This document shows, piece by piece, positions 34,418 through 42,549 of a stretch of DNA of 64,000 nt; the stretch's first letter is position 1; the number at the start of each line of letters is the position of its first letter. Source of the stretch: Haematospirillum jordaniae (GTDB taxonomy: Bacteria > Pseudomonadota > Alphaproteobacteria > Rhodospirillales > Rhodospirillaceae); assembly GCF_001611975.1 (NCBI RefSeq), contig NZ_CP014525.1:1480001-1544000 (forward strand), read 5' to 3'. Made by a program: the position numbers and the translations under genes. A model generated the notes under the pieces. It was given only the letters and a program-made list of their open reading frames with translations. It was not told where the DNA came from and ran no database searches.

Positions 34418-34815
34418 CTAAATCGTTGACTCAATCATTCGCTTTGTGTGCCACAACCTAGAAAGACAGGCGCCATGTCCCCATGGATCTAGGCGGCGGA
34501 ATTCTGCCATGTTCAGAATTGGTCACCGTCATGTGTCTAGCCGTCTCCGGCAGGGCACCAGAACCATAGCAATTCATTCTGCGAAAGCGAGACTTTTATG
34601 ACGCAGGTCTAAAAAAGCGCTATCGCGGCCATGATGTTGATTAAAAAAGAGTTTTATGAGTTCACTTTGTTTGCATATTTCTGATTTTTTCTGATTCTTT
34701 GAGAAAGTTACTGAGAGTCGCAAGCCTTTTACATATCCTTTGATTGCAATTAATTAAATAGATCGCCTTTTAGTAAATTCATGCAGAAAAAATGTTATCC
34801 TCTGAAAAATAAGGC
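34418..34815. other. AT-rich intergenic region upstream of nupC
   Basis: This 400-base stretch between divergent nupC and tRNA-Glu is notably A/T-rich from about 34590 to 34810. It must contain the nucleoside operon promoter. I could not assign a convincing CytR/DeoR-type operator or -10/-35 pair on the minus strand, and saw no small gene. Confidence 0.45.
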
Positions 34816-34844
34816 TTGATTGTTCCGGTGCGGACGGCTACAAA
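34816..34844 (+). promoter_or_regulatory. Putative sigma-70 promoter of tRNA-Glu
   Basis: TTGATT (34816-34821) and TACAAA (34839-34844) are spaced by exactly 17 bases. The tRNA starts 17 bases after the -10, a usual arrangement. Confidence 0.5.
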
Positions 34845-34861
34845 CCCGCCGTGCCCACGAC

Positions 34862-34937
34862 GTCCCCATCGTCTAGAGGCCTAGGACACCGCCCTTTCAC
34901 GGCGGCGACCGGGGTTCGAATCCCCGTGGGGACGCCA
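34862..34937 (+). tRNA. tRNA-Glu (anticodon TTC), CCA encoded
   Basis: The acceptor stem GTCCCCA/TGGGGAC, D-arm region TCTAGAGGCCTAGGA, anticodon stem CCGCC/GGCGG with loop CTTTCAC (anticodon TTC, Glu) and T-arm CCGGG-TTCGAAT-CCCCG fold cleanly. Discriminator G and an encoded CCA follow. Confidence 0.96.
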
Positions 34938-34954
34938 AGCGCACAAGCGGGAGA

Positions 34955-34990
34955 GGCTCCTTTTCAAATGAAAAGGCGCCTTTTTTATTA
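34955..34990 (+). terminator. Rho-independent terminator after tRNA-Glu
   Basis: GGCTCCTTTTC (34955-34965) pairs with GAAAAGGCGCC (34970-34980), with one mismatch and an AAAT loop, followed by TTTTTT. It lies 17 bases past the tRNA 3' end. Confidence 0.85.
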
Positions 34991-35066
34991 CTTTTTCTTT
35001 GGGCTGTTCCGTGATCAGAAGCGTTGCCGTGTTTCTTGATTCTGACGGGTGCCTCGTGTTCGCAGG

Positions 35067-35765
35067 ATGGACCAAACCATGACCCCCGATGAAGCCAAAC
35101 AACGTGTTCTTTACCGGGACCGACTTGTTCTGGTTCTTGATAAACCTGCTGGAATGCCGGTTCATGCCGGGCCAGGGGGCGGTGATACGGTCGAGGATTA
35201 TTTCCGCTATTTGTGTTTTGAACACCCGCGCCCACCTTCTTTGGCCCACCGCCTGGATCGGGATACATCCGGATGCCTGATCTTGGGCCGTCATCACAAG
35301 GGGTTGCGGCGGATGGGCAAACTGTTTCAGCAGGGGGTTGTTGGTAAGGTCTATTGGGCTGTCACAACGGGAATTCCAGAGGTTGGTGCAGGTATTGTAG
35401 ACCAGCCCTTGAGCAAGCTGACTCCTGCTGGCGGTTGGAAAATGGTTGTGGATCCAGCCGGCGGGCAGCCTTCTGTGACCGAATATCGGGTTCTTGGGCG
35501 TTCCTCGGAGGGGCTGGCATGGATTGAATGCCGCCCCAGAACAGGGCGTACCCACCAAATTCGGGTGCACATGGCGCACATTGGTGCTCCGCTGTTGGGT
35601 GACCGGGTCTATGGTGATGCGGGGCAGCGAGTCCGTATGCATCTTCATGCCCGTTCGGTCCGTATTCCCCTGTATGCTGAAAAGCCACCGATTTTTGTAG
35701 AGGCCCCCCCGCCAGAGCATATGCAAAATGCCTTGAAGGCATGTGGGTGGGACGGCATTCCCTAG
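35067..35765 (+). CDS. RluA family pseudouridine synthase
   Basis: The 232-residue protein has the RluA-family core. LVLVLDKPAGMPVHAGPG lies near residues 20-37. LAHRLDRDTSGCLILG carries the catalytic Asp in HRLDRDTSG. RTGRTHQIRVHMAHIGAPLLGD supplies the conserved RTHQIRVH motif. It isomerises uridine to pseudouridine in rRNA or tRNA; without an S4 domain the target is uncertain (RluA, TruC and RluE-like are possible). Several starts are possible (35049 GTG, 35067 ATG, 35079 ATG) and no ribosome site is decisive. The stop overlaps that of the convergent KamA-type gene by four bases (CTAG). Confidence 0.88.
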   Translation: MDQTMTPDEAKQRVLYRDRLVLVLDKPAGMPVHAGPGGGDTVEDYFRYLCFEHPRPPSLAHRLDRDTSGCLILGRHHKGLRRMGKLFQQGVVGKVYWAVTTGIPEVGAGIVDQPLSKLTPAGGWKMVVDPAGGQPSVTEYRVLGRSSEGLAWIECRPRTGRTHQIRVHMAHIGAPLLGDRVYGDAGQRVRMHLHARSVRIPLYAEKPPIFVEAPPPEHMQNALKACGWDGIP

Positions 35766-36724
35766 GCTTGGGAGTCTGCCCAGTCCTCTGGCCAGCTGGG
35801 GCCAAGTGGAACCTTACCCAAGGCGCCGGGACGATCTAGGATATAGTGTGGCAGGGCGATTCCCGTCAGGCGTCCGCGTAAGGCTTTCAGAAGGGCGCGC
35901 CCCTCCTCTATTTCCAGCCGGAAGTGGTTGGTTCCCTTGGCCATGTCAGGGTGGTGAAGGTAGTAGGGTTTGATCCTGTTGCGCAGGCAGGCACGAAACA
36001 GGGCCTCTAATGCGTCCACGTTGTTATTGACGTCTTTCAGAAGCACAGTCTGTGAAACAAGCGGAATCCCCGCTTTGCTCAGGCTTGCAACGGCATGGCA
36101 GACTTCGGGGGCAAACTCATCGGCGTGGTTGACGTGAATAGCAACCCAGACGGTGGCCCTGTCCGGGGAAGTCAATGCGGTAACAAGGTCTGGTGTAATG
36201 CGCTTGGGGTCATGGATGGGCAGGCGCGTATGGAAGCGAACCAGTTCGATATGATCCATTCGGTCCAATGTGCCAAGGATGTAGTGCAGGCGCCGGGGTG
36301 ACAGCAGCAGAGGGTCTCCGCCTGTCAGTATGACCTCGCGTAGTTCCGTGTGCTTTGCAACATAGGACAAGGCTTTCTCAAGCTCTTCATCATTCAGGCT
36401 TTCAGAGCCTGGCCCGACAACCTCGCGGCGGAAACAGAAGCGGCAGTAGGCTGCGCAGACGTGTACTGGCTTGAGAAGAACCCGGTCCGGGTAACGATGT
36501 ACGATCCCTGCTACCGGGCTCTTCAGGTTGTCGCCGATCGGGTCAGCCAGTTCATCGGGGCTTGTAATCAGTTCCTTGACAGAGGGTCGGAATTGTCGGG
36601 CTAAAGGGCTGTCTGCCGGCATATCAGCCAGTTGACGTTCAAGGAAAGGGGTCGTGCGCACGGCATAGCGGCGTGCAACATCCTCAAGCTGGTCCTGCGT
36701 TTCTGTCATCGGGTTTGTCATCAT
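35762..36724 (-). CDS. KamA/EpmB-type radical SAM lysine 2,3-aminomutase-like protein
   Basis: The protein is about 320 residues. The radical SAM cluster is CAAYCRFCFRREVVG (CX3CX2C) near residue 105, EVILTGGDPLLLSP follows, and the PLP lysine lies in RPGALGKVPLGP near the C-terminus. The short length without the long C-terminal extension of clostridial lysine aminomutases fits EpmB, which makes beta-lysine for modification of elongation factor P. Neither epmA nor efp lies in this window. The chosen ATG at 36724 has a weak ribosome site; the frame is open to 36865, overlapping the divergent gene. Confidence 0.83.
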   Translation of the reverse strand: MMTNPMTETQDQLEDVARRYAVRTTPFLERQLADMPADSPLARQFRPSVKELITSPDELADPIGDNLKSPVAGIVHRYPDRVLLKPVHVCAAYCRFCFRREVVGPGSESLNDEELEKALSYVAKHTELREVILTGGDPLLLSPRRLHYILGTLDRMDHIELVRFHTRLPIHDPKRITPDLVTALTSPDRATVWVAIHVNHADEFAPEVCHAVASLSKAGIPLVSQTVLLKDVNNNVDALEALFRACLRNRIKPYYLHHPDMAKGTNHFRLEIEEGRALLKALRGRLTGIALPHYILDRPGALGKVPLGPSWPEDWADSQA

Positions 36725-36859
36725 GGTCGGCAGCGATATACCCGGTATGGCCCGGAAAGCAAGACGTTTGCATAATACCTTGGCTGTACAACAGGATTTT
36801 TTAACCAGATCCGTGGACACTGTTCCCCACAAGAGATGAACAGAGGGGGGGATAGTGCC

Positions 36860-37756
36860 GTGCATTATAAGGCTATCAAAGTGGAAATTACGCAGCCTAT
36901 CCCGTACACAAACCAGAACTTTTATGAAATCGTGTGGGCTGCGCGGCTGGAGGTTTTTCGTCAGGCCCTAGAGGGAGGAGCCAAGACGCCGTTTGATATT
37001 ATGGCTTGCCTCGTTAATTTGGAGCAACAGTTTACCTTTGGTGTAGAGAAACTGCCTTCCCCGACAGGCGATGGTACTTTGTACCTTAACGGTGTTGTAA
37101 GGCTGGTTCCAAATCCTGACAGCAATCAGCAAAGCCTATCCGCACCATCGTACAGCTTTAATCAGATACTCGCTGCGGTCGTGCAGCATTGCGATGATGG
37201 GGTCAAAGCCATTGTAGAGCTTGGTGCTGGTTATGGTCGTAACCTGATGGAGCTGCGCCATCACCTACGGCGGCCTGATCTTGCCCTTATCGGTGCCGAG
37301 TATACCCAATCCGGACGGGACGCCATGGAGTTCTTCAATGCCAGTTTTCCGGATCTCACCCCGATTCAAACCGTTTTTACCGATCACCGCTTGGCATCTT
37401 TTCCTTTTATTTCCAGTAAGGACAAGGTGCTGGTTTTTAGCTGCCACTCCCTTGAGCAGGTTGAGAAGTTACCGTTGGATTTCTTTGTTAATCTTGCAGA
37501 TTCTTCGGAGGACATCACCGGTGTCCATATCGAACCATTCGGTTTTCAGGCAGTCCCCAGAAGCGCGTGGAGTGATGTCCATCATGCGCACAACGCCTTT
37601 ATCCGCCTCAAGGATTATAACCTGAACATGTGGGCGTGCCTGGAACATGCTGTGCGCGAACAGGCCATCACGATAACCGGTGTGGCTCTCAATGCATCCT
37701 TTGCCCAGCCGGAGAATCCATCGTCTGTTGTTGTCTGGAAAAAGCGTACCGCTTGA
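36860..37756 (+). CDS. Putative SAM-dependent methyltransferase, substrate unknown
   Basis: The 298-residue protein has IVELGAGYGRNLMEL near residue 118, a good class I methyltransferase motif I (GxGxGxN). An acidic/aromatic motif II follows about 20 residues later (LALIGAEYTQSGRDAMEF), and further Rossmann strands include KVLVFSCHSLEQV. The N-terminal 110 residues do not match a family I can name. A GTG start at 36860 is preferred because AGAGGGGGG precedes it; an ATG at 36836 is an alternative. Target could be a small molecule or a peptide. It is divergent from the KamA-type gene, and its stop abuts the stop of the convergent thioesterase (TGATCA). Confidence 0.65.
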   Translation: MHYKAIKVEITQPIPYTNQNFYEIVWAARLEVFRQALEGGAKTPFDIMACLVNLEQQFTFGVEKLPSPTGDGTLYLNGVVRLVPNPDSNQQSLSAPSYSFNQILAAVVQHCDDGVKAIVELGAGYGRNLMELRHHLRRPDLALIGAEYTQSGRDAMEFFNASFPDLTPIQTVFTDHRLASFPFISSKDKVLVFSCHSLEQVEKLPLDFFVNLADSSEDITGVHIEPFGFQAVPRSAWSDVHHAHNAFIRLKDYNLNMWACLEHAVREQAITITGVALNASFAQPENPSSVVVWKKRTA

Positions 37757-38290
37757 TCAGGCCTTGCGTTCCAAGGCACCAACTTCAACATCATTCCAGC
37801 TCTCAATCCAATGTGGAAGCGGAGGAAGAAACCCTGAATCGGCGCCAAGCATTGTGGCAATGTGACTGGGGTCTACAACGCCGGCCGCGTCGACAAAGCA
37901 GGTTTTGACCATGGCAATACAGGCCACAACGCCCTTGCGGGTCACGAACTTCTGCTCGATCCACAGCCAGCGATCATCCCAGCACACAAGCCGTGTTTCA
38001 AGCTGGAACGGCTGAAAAGGCCGCAATCCCTTGCGATAGCGTAGCATCTGGGCCCCGACCATTGCCTGCAGCTTGTTTTTCAGGATCAGCTTCCACATGC
38101 CACAGCGCATCATCAGGTCGATCCGGCCAAGATCCATGATCGCAGCATAGTGCGCGTTGTTCATGTGAATATTCAGGTCAACATCCGATGGCCAAACCCG
38201 ACCCTTCAGGACCGAGGTTTCGGTAAAGCCCAGCCGTGGCCGGAACCAGACACATACCAGAAGCCACAGGAAACGCAGCCAGAGAGTCAT
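37757..38290 (-). CDS. Thioesterase superfamily protein (4HBT_2/YbgC-like) with N-terminal hydrophobic segment
   Basis: The 177-residue protein starts with MTLWLRFLWLLVCVWFRPRL, a hydrophobic stretch suggesting membrane attachment. A hotdog domain follows with VWPSDVDLNIHMNNAHYAAIMDLGR, read in pieces around residues 32-56; the Asp and HMNN are typical of 4HBT_2/THEM6-like thioesterases. The helix GRIDLMMRCG and strand LETRLVCWDDRWLWIEQKFV continue the fold. It probably hydrolyses an acyl-CoA. It is downstream of the fad cluster on the same strand, separated by 78 bases that hold a perfect inverted repeat, so it may be the last gene of the fatty-acid operon. Confidence 0.75.
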   Translation of the reverse strand: MTLWLRFLWLLVCVWFRPRLGFTETSVLKGRVWPSDVDLNIHMNNAHYAAIMDLGRIDLMMRCGMWKLILKNKLQAMVGAQMLRYRKGLRPFQPFQLETRLVCWDDRWLWIEQKFVTRKGVVACIAMVKTCFVDAAGVVDPSHIATMLGADSGFLPPLPHWIESWNDVEVGALERKA

Positions 38291-38315
38291 CGTGTGTGGC
38301 CTGCCTGAGGAGATG

Positions 38316-38354
38316 GTCCGTCTTTTGTGCGTGGTTAAGGAACAAAAGACGGAC
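38316..38354. repeat. Perfect 13-bp inverted repeat between acyl-CoA dehydrogenase and thioesterase genes
   Basis: GTCCGTCTTTTGT (38316-38328) and ACAAAAGACGGAC (38342-38354) are exact reverse complements with a 13-base loop, starting 14 bases past the acyl-CoA dehydrogenase stop. No T-run follows. It may be a 3'-end stabilising or attenuating hairpin, or an operator dyad. Confidence 0.65.
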
Positions 38355-38368
38355 AGGAAAGGAGTATC

Positions 38369-40165
38369 CTAGAAGGCGTCGTCGGGGAAGTCCATCATGC
38401 TTGAGGCACCGCTCATCAGCCCGGAAAACAGGGCACCCGTCTGTGGCAGAACCCGCTGCATGAAGAAACGGGCCGTGGCAATCTTGGCCTCGTAGAATGC
38501 GGCATCTCCGTTGGTACCCGTAGCCAGTTTATCGCGTGCAACATCAACACTGCGACACCACAGATAGGCAATGGCTGTCAGGCCAAAGAGCCGCAGGAAA
38601 TCAGACGATGCCGCGCCGGCTTCATCACGGTTGGCCATGGCCTTTTGTGCGATAAAACCTGTGGCTTGTTGCAGGCGCGTGAATGCCTTGGCCAGCGGGG
38701 CAACAAATTCTTCCATAGCCTCATCTTCGCCTTTGGCGGCGATGTAGTCGGATACCGGGTGAAAGAAACGCCGCAGGTAACGTCCAGCGAAAGCGGGCAT
38801 CTTGCGTCCGACCAGATCCAGGGCCTGGATACCATTGGTACCTTCGTAAATCTGGGCGATGCGTGCATCGCGGACGTATTGTTCCATGCCCCATTCACGA
38901 ATATAGCCATGTCCGCCGTAGACCTGAACGCCCAGGTTAGTTGCCTCCGACCCCAGGTCGGTGATCAGGGCTTTGACGATAGGGGTCATCAGGGCCACCA
39001 GATCATCCGCTTCTTGGCGCACATCTGGGTCCGGATGTGCGGTTGCCAGATCCAGTGCATGGGAAACCCAGGCCACCAAAGCGCGTGATCCTTCCATGGT
39101 CGCACGCTGGGTCAGCAGCATCTTGCGGACATCAGGATGAACCAGAATGGGATCAGCCTTGGCTTCGGGCTTTTTGGCACCATTCAGGGCGCGCCCCTGA
39201 ATCCGGTCGCGGGCATAGGCCACTGCCCCTTGGTATGATGCTTCGCCCAGCCCAAGCCCCTGGACACCAACGGCCAGCCGTTCAGTGTTCATCATCGTGA
39301 ACATGGCTCGCATGCCTTTATGTGGTTCTCCTACCAGCCACCCGGTTGCATCATCAAAGTTCATGACGCAGGTTGCAGATGCCTTGATCCCCATCTTGTG
39401 TTCAATCGAACCGCACATGACACCGTTGCGCTGGCCCGGGTTTCCGGCCGGGTCCGGCAGGAATTTCGGTACCACAAACAGGGAAATGCCCCTTGCACCC
39501 TCAGGTGCTCCGGGCAGTTTGGCCAGAACCAGGTGGATAATGTTCTCGCTCAGGTCATGTTCGCCGGCCGAGATAAAAATCTTGGTGCCCGTAATGCGAT
39601 AGCTGCCGTCCGGGTTGGGGTCAGCCTTGGTGCGGATCATGCCCAGGTCTGTTCCGCAATGCGGTTCGGTCAGGCACATGGTTCCTGACCATTCACCGGA
39701 GACCAGCTTCGGAAGATAAACGTTTTTCTGTTCTTCCGTGCCATAGGCCGACAGCGAGACATACGCGCCATGGGTCAGGCCGGGGTACATGCCAAAGCTG
39801 AGGCTTGACGAGCATATCATCTCTTCCACCAAGCTGTTGACCAGCTTGGGCATGCCCTGGCCCCCATAGTCCGGAGAGCAGGCAATGGCCGCCCATCCAG
39901 CCTCGCAGAATGCCCGATAAGCATCACGGAAGCCCGAGGGTGTTCGTACCACCCCGTTTTCATAGGTGCAGCCTTCCTCGTCACCGGAGCGGTTGAGAGG
40001 GTAGAGAACCTGCTCGCAGAACTTCGCAGCTTCTTCCAGCACGGCGTCTAGGACATCCGGTGTCATGTCTTCATAGCCTGGTAGGGTGTGCAGTGCACCA
40101 CCGTCAAAAAGCTCGTGCAGGACAAAGCGCATCTCACGCAGGGGGGCCTTGTAGGGAGCGGCCAT
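38369..40165 (-). CDS. Acyl-CoA dehydrogenase (large, FadE-like)
   Basis: The 598-residue flavoprotein has the ACAD N-terminal helical domain, and CLTEPHCGTDLGMIRTKA in the middle domain. Its C-terminal helical domain contains VYGGHGYIREWGMEQYVRDARIAQIYEGTNGIQA in pieces; the Glu of YEGTN is the catalytic base of this subfamily. About 130 extra C-terminal residues match the AcdA/DUF1974-like extended acyl-CoA dehydrogenases. It introduces the 2,3-double bond into acyl-CoAs in beta-oxidation and passes electrons to ETF. It is 20 bases downstream of the bifunctional HAD/ECH gene. Confidence 0.92.
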   Translation of the reverse strand: MAAPYKAPLREMRFVLHELFDGGALHTLPGYEDMTPDVLDAVLEEAAKFCEQVLYPLNRSGDEEGCTYENGVVRTPSGFRDAYRAFCEAGWAAIACSPDYGGQGMPKLVNSLVEEMICSSSLSFGMYPGLTHGAYVSLSAYGTEEQKNVYLPKLVSGEWSGTMCLTEPHCGTDLGMIRTKADPNPDGSYRITGTKIFISAGEHDLSENIIHLVLAKLPGAPEGARGISLFVVPKFLPDPAGNPGQRNGVMCGSIEHKMGIKASATCVMNFDDATGWLVGEPHKGMRAMFTMMNTERLAVGVQGLGLGEASYQGAVAYARDRIQGRALNGAKKPEAKADPILVHPDVRKMLLTQRATMEGSRALVAWVSHALDLATAHPDPDVRQEADDLVALMTPIVKALITDLGSEATNLGVQVYGGHGYIREWGMEQYVRDARIAQIYEGTNGIQALDLVGRKMPAFAGRYLRRFFHPVSDYIAAKGEDEAMEEFVAPLAKAFTRLQQATGFIAQKAMANRDEAGAASSDFLRLFGLTAIAYLWCRSVDVARDKLATGTNGDAAFYEAKIATARFFMQRVLPQTGALFSGLMSGASSMMDFPDDAF

Positions 40166-40185
40166 GGCGTTTTTCCTTCAGCTTG

Positions 40186-42528
40186 TCAGTTGCGCAGGGG
40201 CTTGCCGGTCAGCAGCATGTGCTCGACCCGGTCCAGTGTGCCTTTCTGGCGTACCAGCCGCATGAAAGAGGACCGTTCCAGCGCAAGAATATTGTCTTCT
40301 GTCAGGGTTTCGGTGTGATCCGTTTCTCCGCCGGACAGGATGTTTGCCAGTTCCAGGGAGACCACTTCGTCGTACGGTGTTGCCTTGCCCATGCGGCGGA
40401 ACTGGCCCAGCGCCATTTCCATGGCAACCTTCCCGGTTTCACCCGGCAGTTTGAGTTCGATGGGCTCTGCCGGTTTATAACCCTGAACCATGGCCAAGGC
40501 TTTTGCCTTGGCATCGGCCAGCAGGCGGTAACGGTTCATGGTAATGCCGTCACTATCCCTCAAGAAGCCACGTTCCTTGGCCTCCATGGCAGACTTGGCC
40601 ACGGTTGCGGTGGAAATGGTCTCAAAGGCTTTTGCTACCGGCGGCATTGGTCCCTTGGGCAGGGCTGGATGGATACTCAAACGGTGCAGCATTTCCTTGC
40701 AGCCACCCCAGCCAGGAATCAGGCCAACCCCGACTTCAACCAGGCCCATATAGGTTTCTGCATGGGCTTGTACGGCATCACAATGCAGAAGGATTTCACA
40801 CCCACCTCCCAGTGCCATGCCCGACGGCGCTCCGACAACCGGGAACGGGGCACGTTTTAGGGCCATATAGGCTTTCTGACCGTTTTCCACCATCTCTTCA
40901 ATCATGGGCCAGGCTGCGATATTGGCTGCAAAAATAGCCAGACCAAGATTGGCACCAACCGAGAAATTGGAGCCTTCGTTGTACACCAGAAGAGCCTTGA
41001 AGCCGTTTTTGGGAATGAAGCGAACCGTCTGGCTGATCATTTTCAGGATTTCAGGATCCAGGGAATTCATTTTGGAGGTGAATTCCAGACAGGCAACGCC
41101 GTCACCGATATCCCACAGCGAGGCCGAGCCATTCTTCAGCAGTGGCTTTGCCGTACGCTTGATATCCTCCAGAAGAACGACACCATCCGGACGTGCCAGC
41201 TCTTTCCATGACCCGTCTGGAGACAGGGCCATCCGCCGTCCGTTCTCAATCTGGTAAAAGCTCTTGCCCGATGCTGTCTCCAGAAAGGCGGGAACCGGCA
41301 TGCCTTCCTGTTTGAGGATGGCGATCAGCGCATCGGGGCCTATCTGGTCAGCGAGCTGGAACGGGCCGAATTTCCAGTTATAGCCAAGGCGCATGGCTTC
41401 ATCGATGTCATCAACCGATGCGGTAACGTCTGGTATCAGAGATGCGGCATAGGACAATGTGCGCGCCATAACCCGCCGTGCGTATCGTCCCCCTTTGTCC
41501 GGGTGGGACAGAAGAACCTGACCGGCCTTCTTTCCGGCTTCTTTTGCAGCATCAAGCGAGGCCAGCTGCGGCTTGGCCGAAACCCGGTACTGTCCAGTTT
41601 TCAGGTCGATGCCTTCCTTGATCTTTTCCGTACCAGTCCGGTTGATCCGGTAAAAGCCCCCTTTGCCTTTTCGGCCAGTATAGCCATCGGCAATCATGGT
41701 TCGGATCAGCGCAAGGTCGCGGTTGATAACATGGAAGGCATCGGTTTTGGGCAGCAGGGACAGCATGGACTGAAGGATGTGCGGCATCAGGTCCAAGCCG
41801 ACCAGATCCATCAACCCGAAAACCCCGGTTTTGGGAATGCCGAATGGGCGTCCGAGAATGGCATCGGCTTCTTCGATACTGATATCGTTGTCCATCGCTT
41901 CGACAACGGCAGCCAGTATCCAGAGAATGCCAAGGCGGTTGCCGATAAAGCCCGGTCGATCCTGGCAGTGAACAACGGATTTGCCCAGCTTCAGATCGCA
42001 GAACGTGGATACGGCATCAATCGCCTCCGCCCTTGTTTGTGGGCCGCGCACGACTTCCAGCAGCCGCATGTACCGTGGCGGATTGAAAAAGTGCGTGATG
42101 CAGAAATCACGGGCAAAGGCATCAGAAAGGCCTTTGGTCAGGCTTTCCAGCGGAATGGTTGACGTGTTGGAAGAGACAATGCAGCCCTTCTTGCGTACGC
42201 TATCCAGTTTCCGGTACAGGTCCTGCTTGATATCCAGCCGTTCGACAACGGCTTCGATAATCCAGTCACAGTCGGCCAGCCGCGGCAGGTCATCTTCCAG
42301 ATTGCCGGTCTGGATGTTTCTGGCGCATCCTTTGGTCATGAAGGGTGCCGGGTCTGCCTTCAACATTTTCTGGACAGCGGTTTCGGCGATGACGTTCCGG
42401 TTTTCCGCATCGGCTGGAACGATGTCCAGCAACACAACGGGAATACCGGCATTGGCAATATGAGCCGCAATGCCGGCCCCCATGACGCCGGCTCCGATGA
42501 CCGCTACCTTGTTGATCGGGGTTGCCAT
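40186..42528 (-). CDS. 3-hydroxyacyl-CoA dehydrogenase / enoyl-CoA hydratase (HAD first)
   Basis: The 780-residue protein begins KVAVIGAGVMGAGIAAHIAN, the NAD-binding loop of 3-hydroxyacyl-CoA dehydrogenase. Two C-terminal HAD helical domains follow (for example CQDRPGFIGNRLG near residue 190). The enoyl-CoA hydratase part comes last at roughly residues 470-690, with MALGGGCEILLHCDAVQAH and GLVEVGVGLIPGWGGC giving both catalytic Glu residues. This order is opposite to E. coli FadB and matches the alphaproteobacterial FadB/FadJ-like type. It carries out the hydration and second oxidation of beta-oxidation. The thiolase gene lies 21 bases upstream. Confidence 0.93.
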   Translation of the reverse strand: MATPINKVAVIGAGVMGAGIAAHIANAGIPVVLLDIVPADAENRNVIAETAVQKMLKADPAPFMTKGCARNIQTGNLEDDLPRLADCDWIIEAVVERLDIKQDLYRKLDSVRKKGCIVSSNTSTIPLESLTKGLSDAFARDFCITHFFNPPRYMRLLEVVRGPQTRAEAIDAVSTFCDLKLGKSVVHCQDRPGFIGNRLGILWILAAVVEAMDNDISIEEADAILGRPFGIPKTGVFGLMDLVGLDLMPHILQSMLSLLPKTDAFHVINRDLALIRTMIADGYTGRKGKGGFYRINRTGTEKIKEGIDLKTGQYRVSAKPQLASLDAAKEAGKKAGQVLLSHPDKGGRYARRVMARTLSYAASLIPDVTASVDDIDEAMRLGYNWKFGPFQLADQIGPDALIAILKQEGMPVPAFLETASGKSFYQIENGRRMALSPDGSWKELARPDGVVLLEDIKRTAKPLLKNGSASLWDIGDGVACLEFTSKMNSLDPEILKMISQTVRFIPKNGFKALLVYNEGSNFSVGANLGLAIFAANIAAWPMIEEMVENGQKAYMALKRAPFPVVGAPSGMALGGGCEILLHCDAVQAHAETYMGLVEVGVGLIPGWGGCKEMLHRLSIHPALPKGPMPPVAKAFETISTATVAKSAMEAKERGFLRDSDGITMNRYRLLADAKAKALAMVQGYKPAEPIELKLPGETGKVAMEMALGQFRRMGKATPYDEVVSLELANILSGGETDHTETLTEDNILALERSSFMRLVRQKGTLDRVEHMLLTGKPLRN

Positions 42529-42549
42529 CTGGTGTTTCTCCCCGTGGTG

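Noticed and set aside
34590..34810. AT-rich stretch as a mobile-element scar or attachment site at the tRNA-Glu
   Set aside because: The tRNA 3' end is not duplicated nearby and no integrase is present; AT-richness fits a promoter region.
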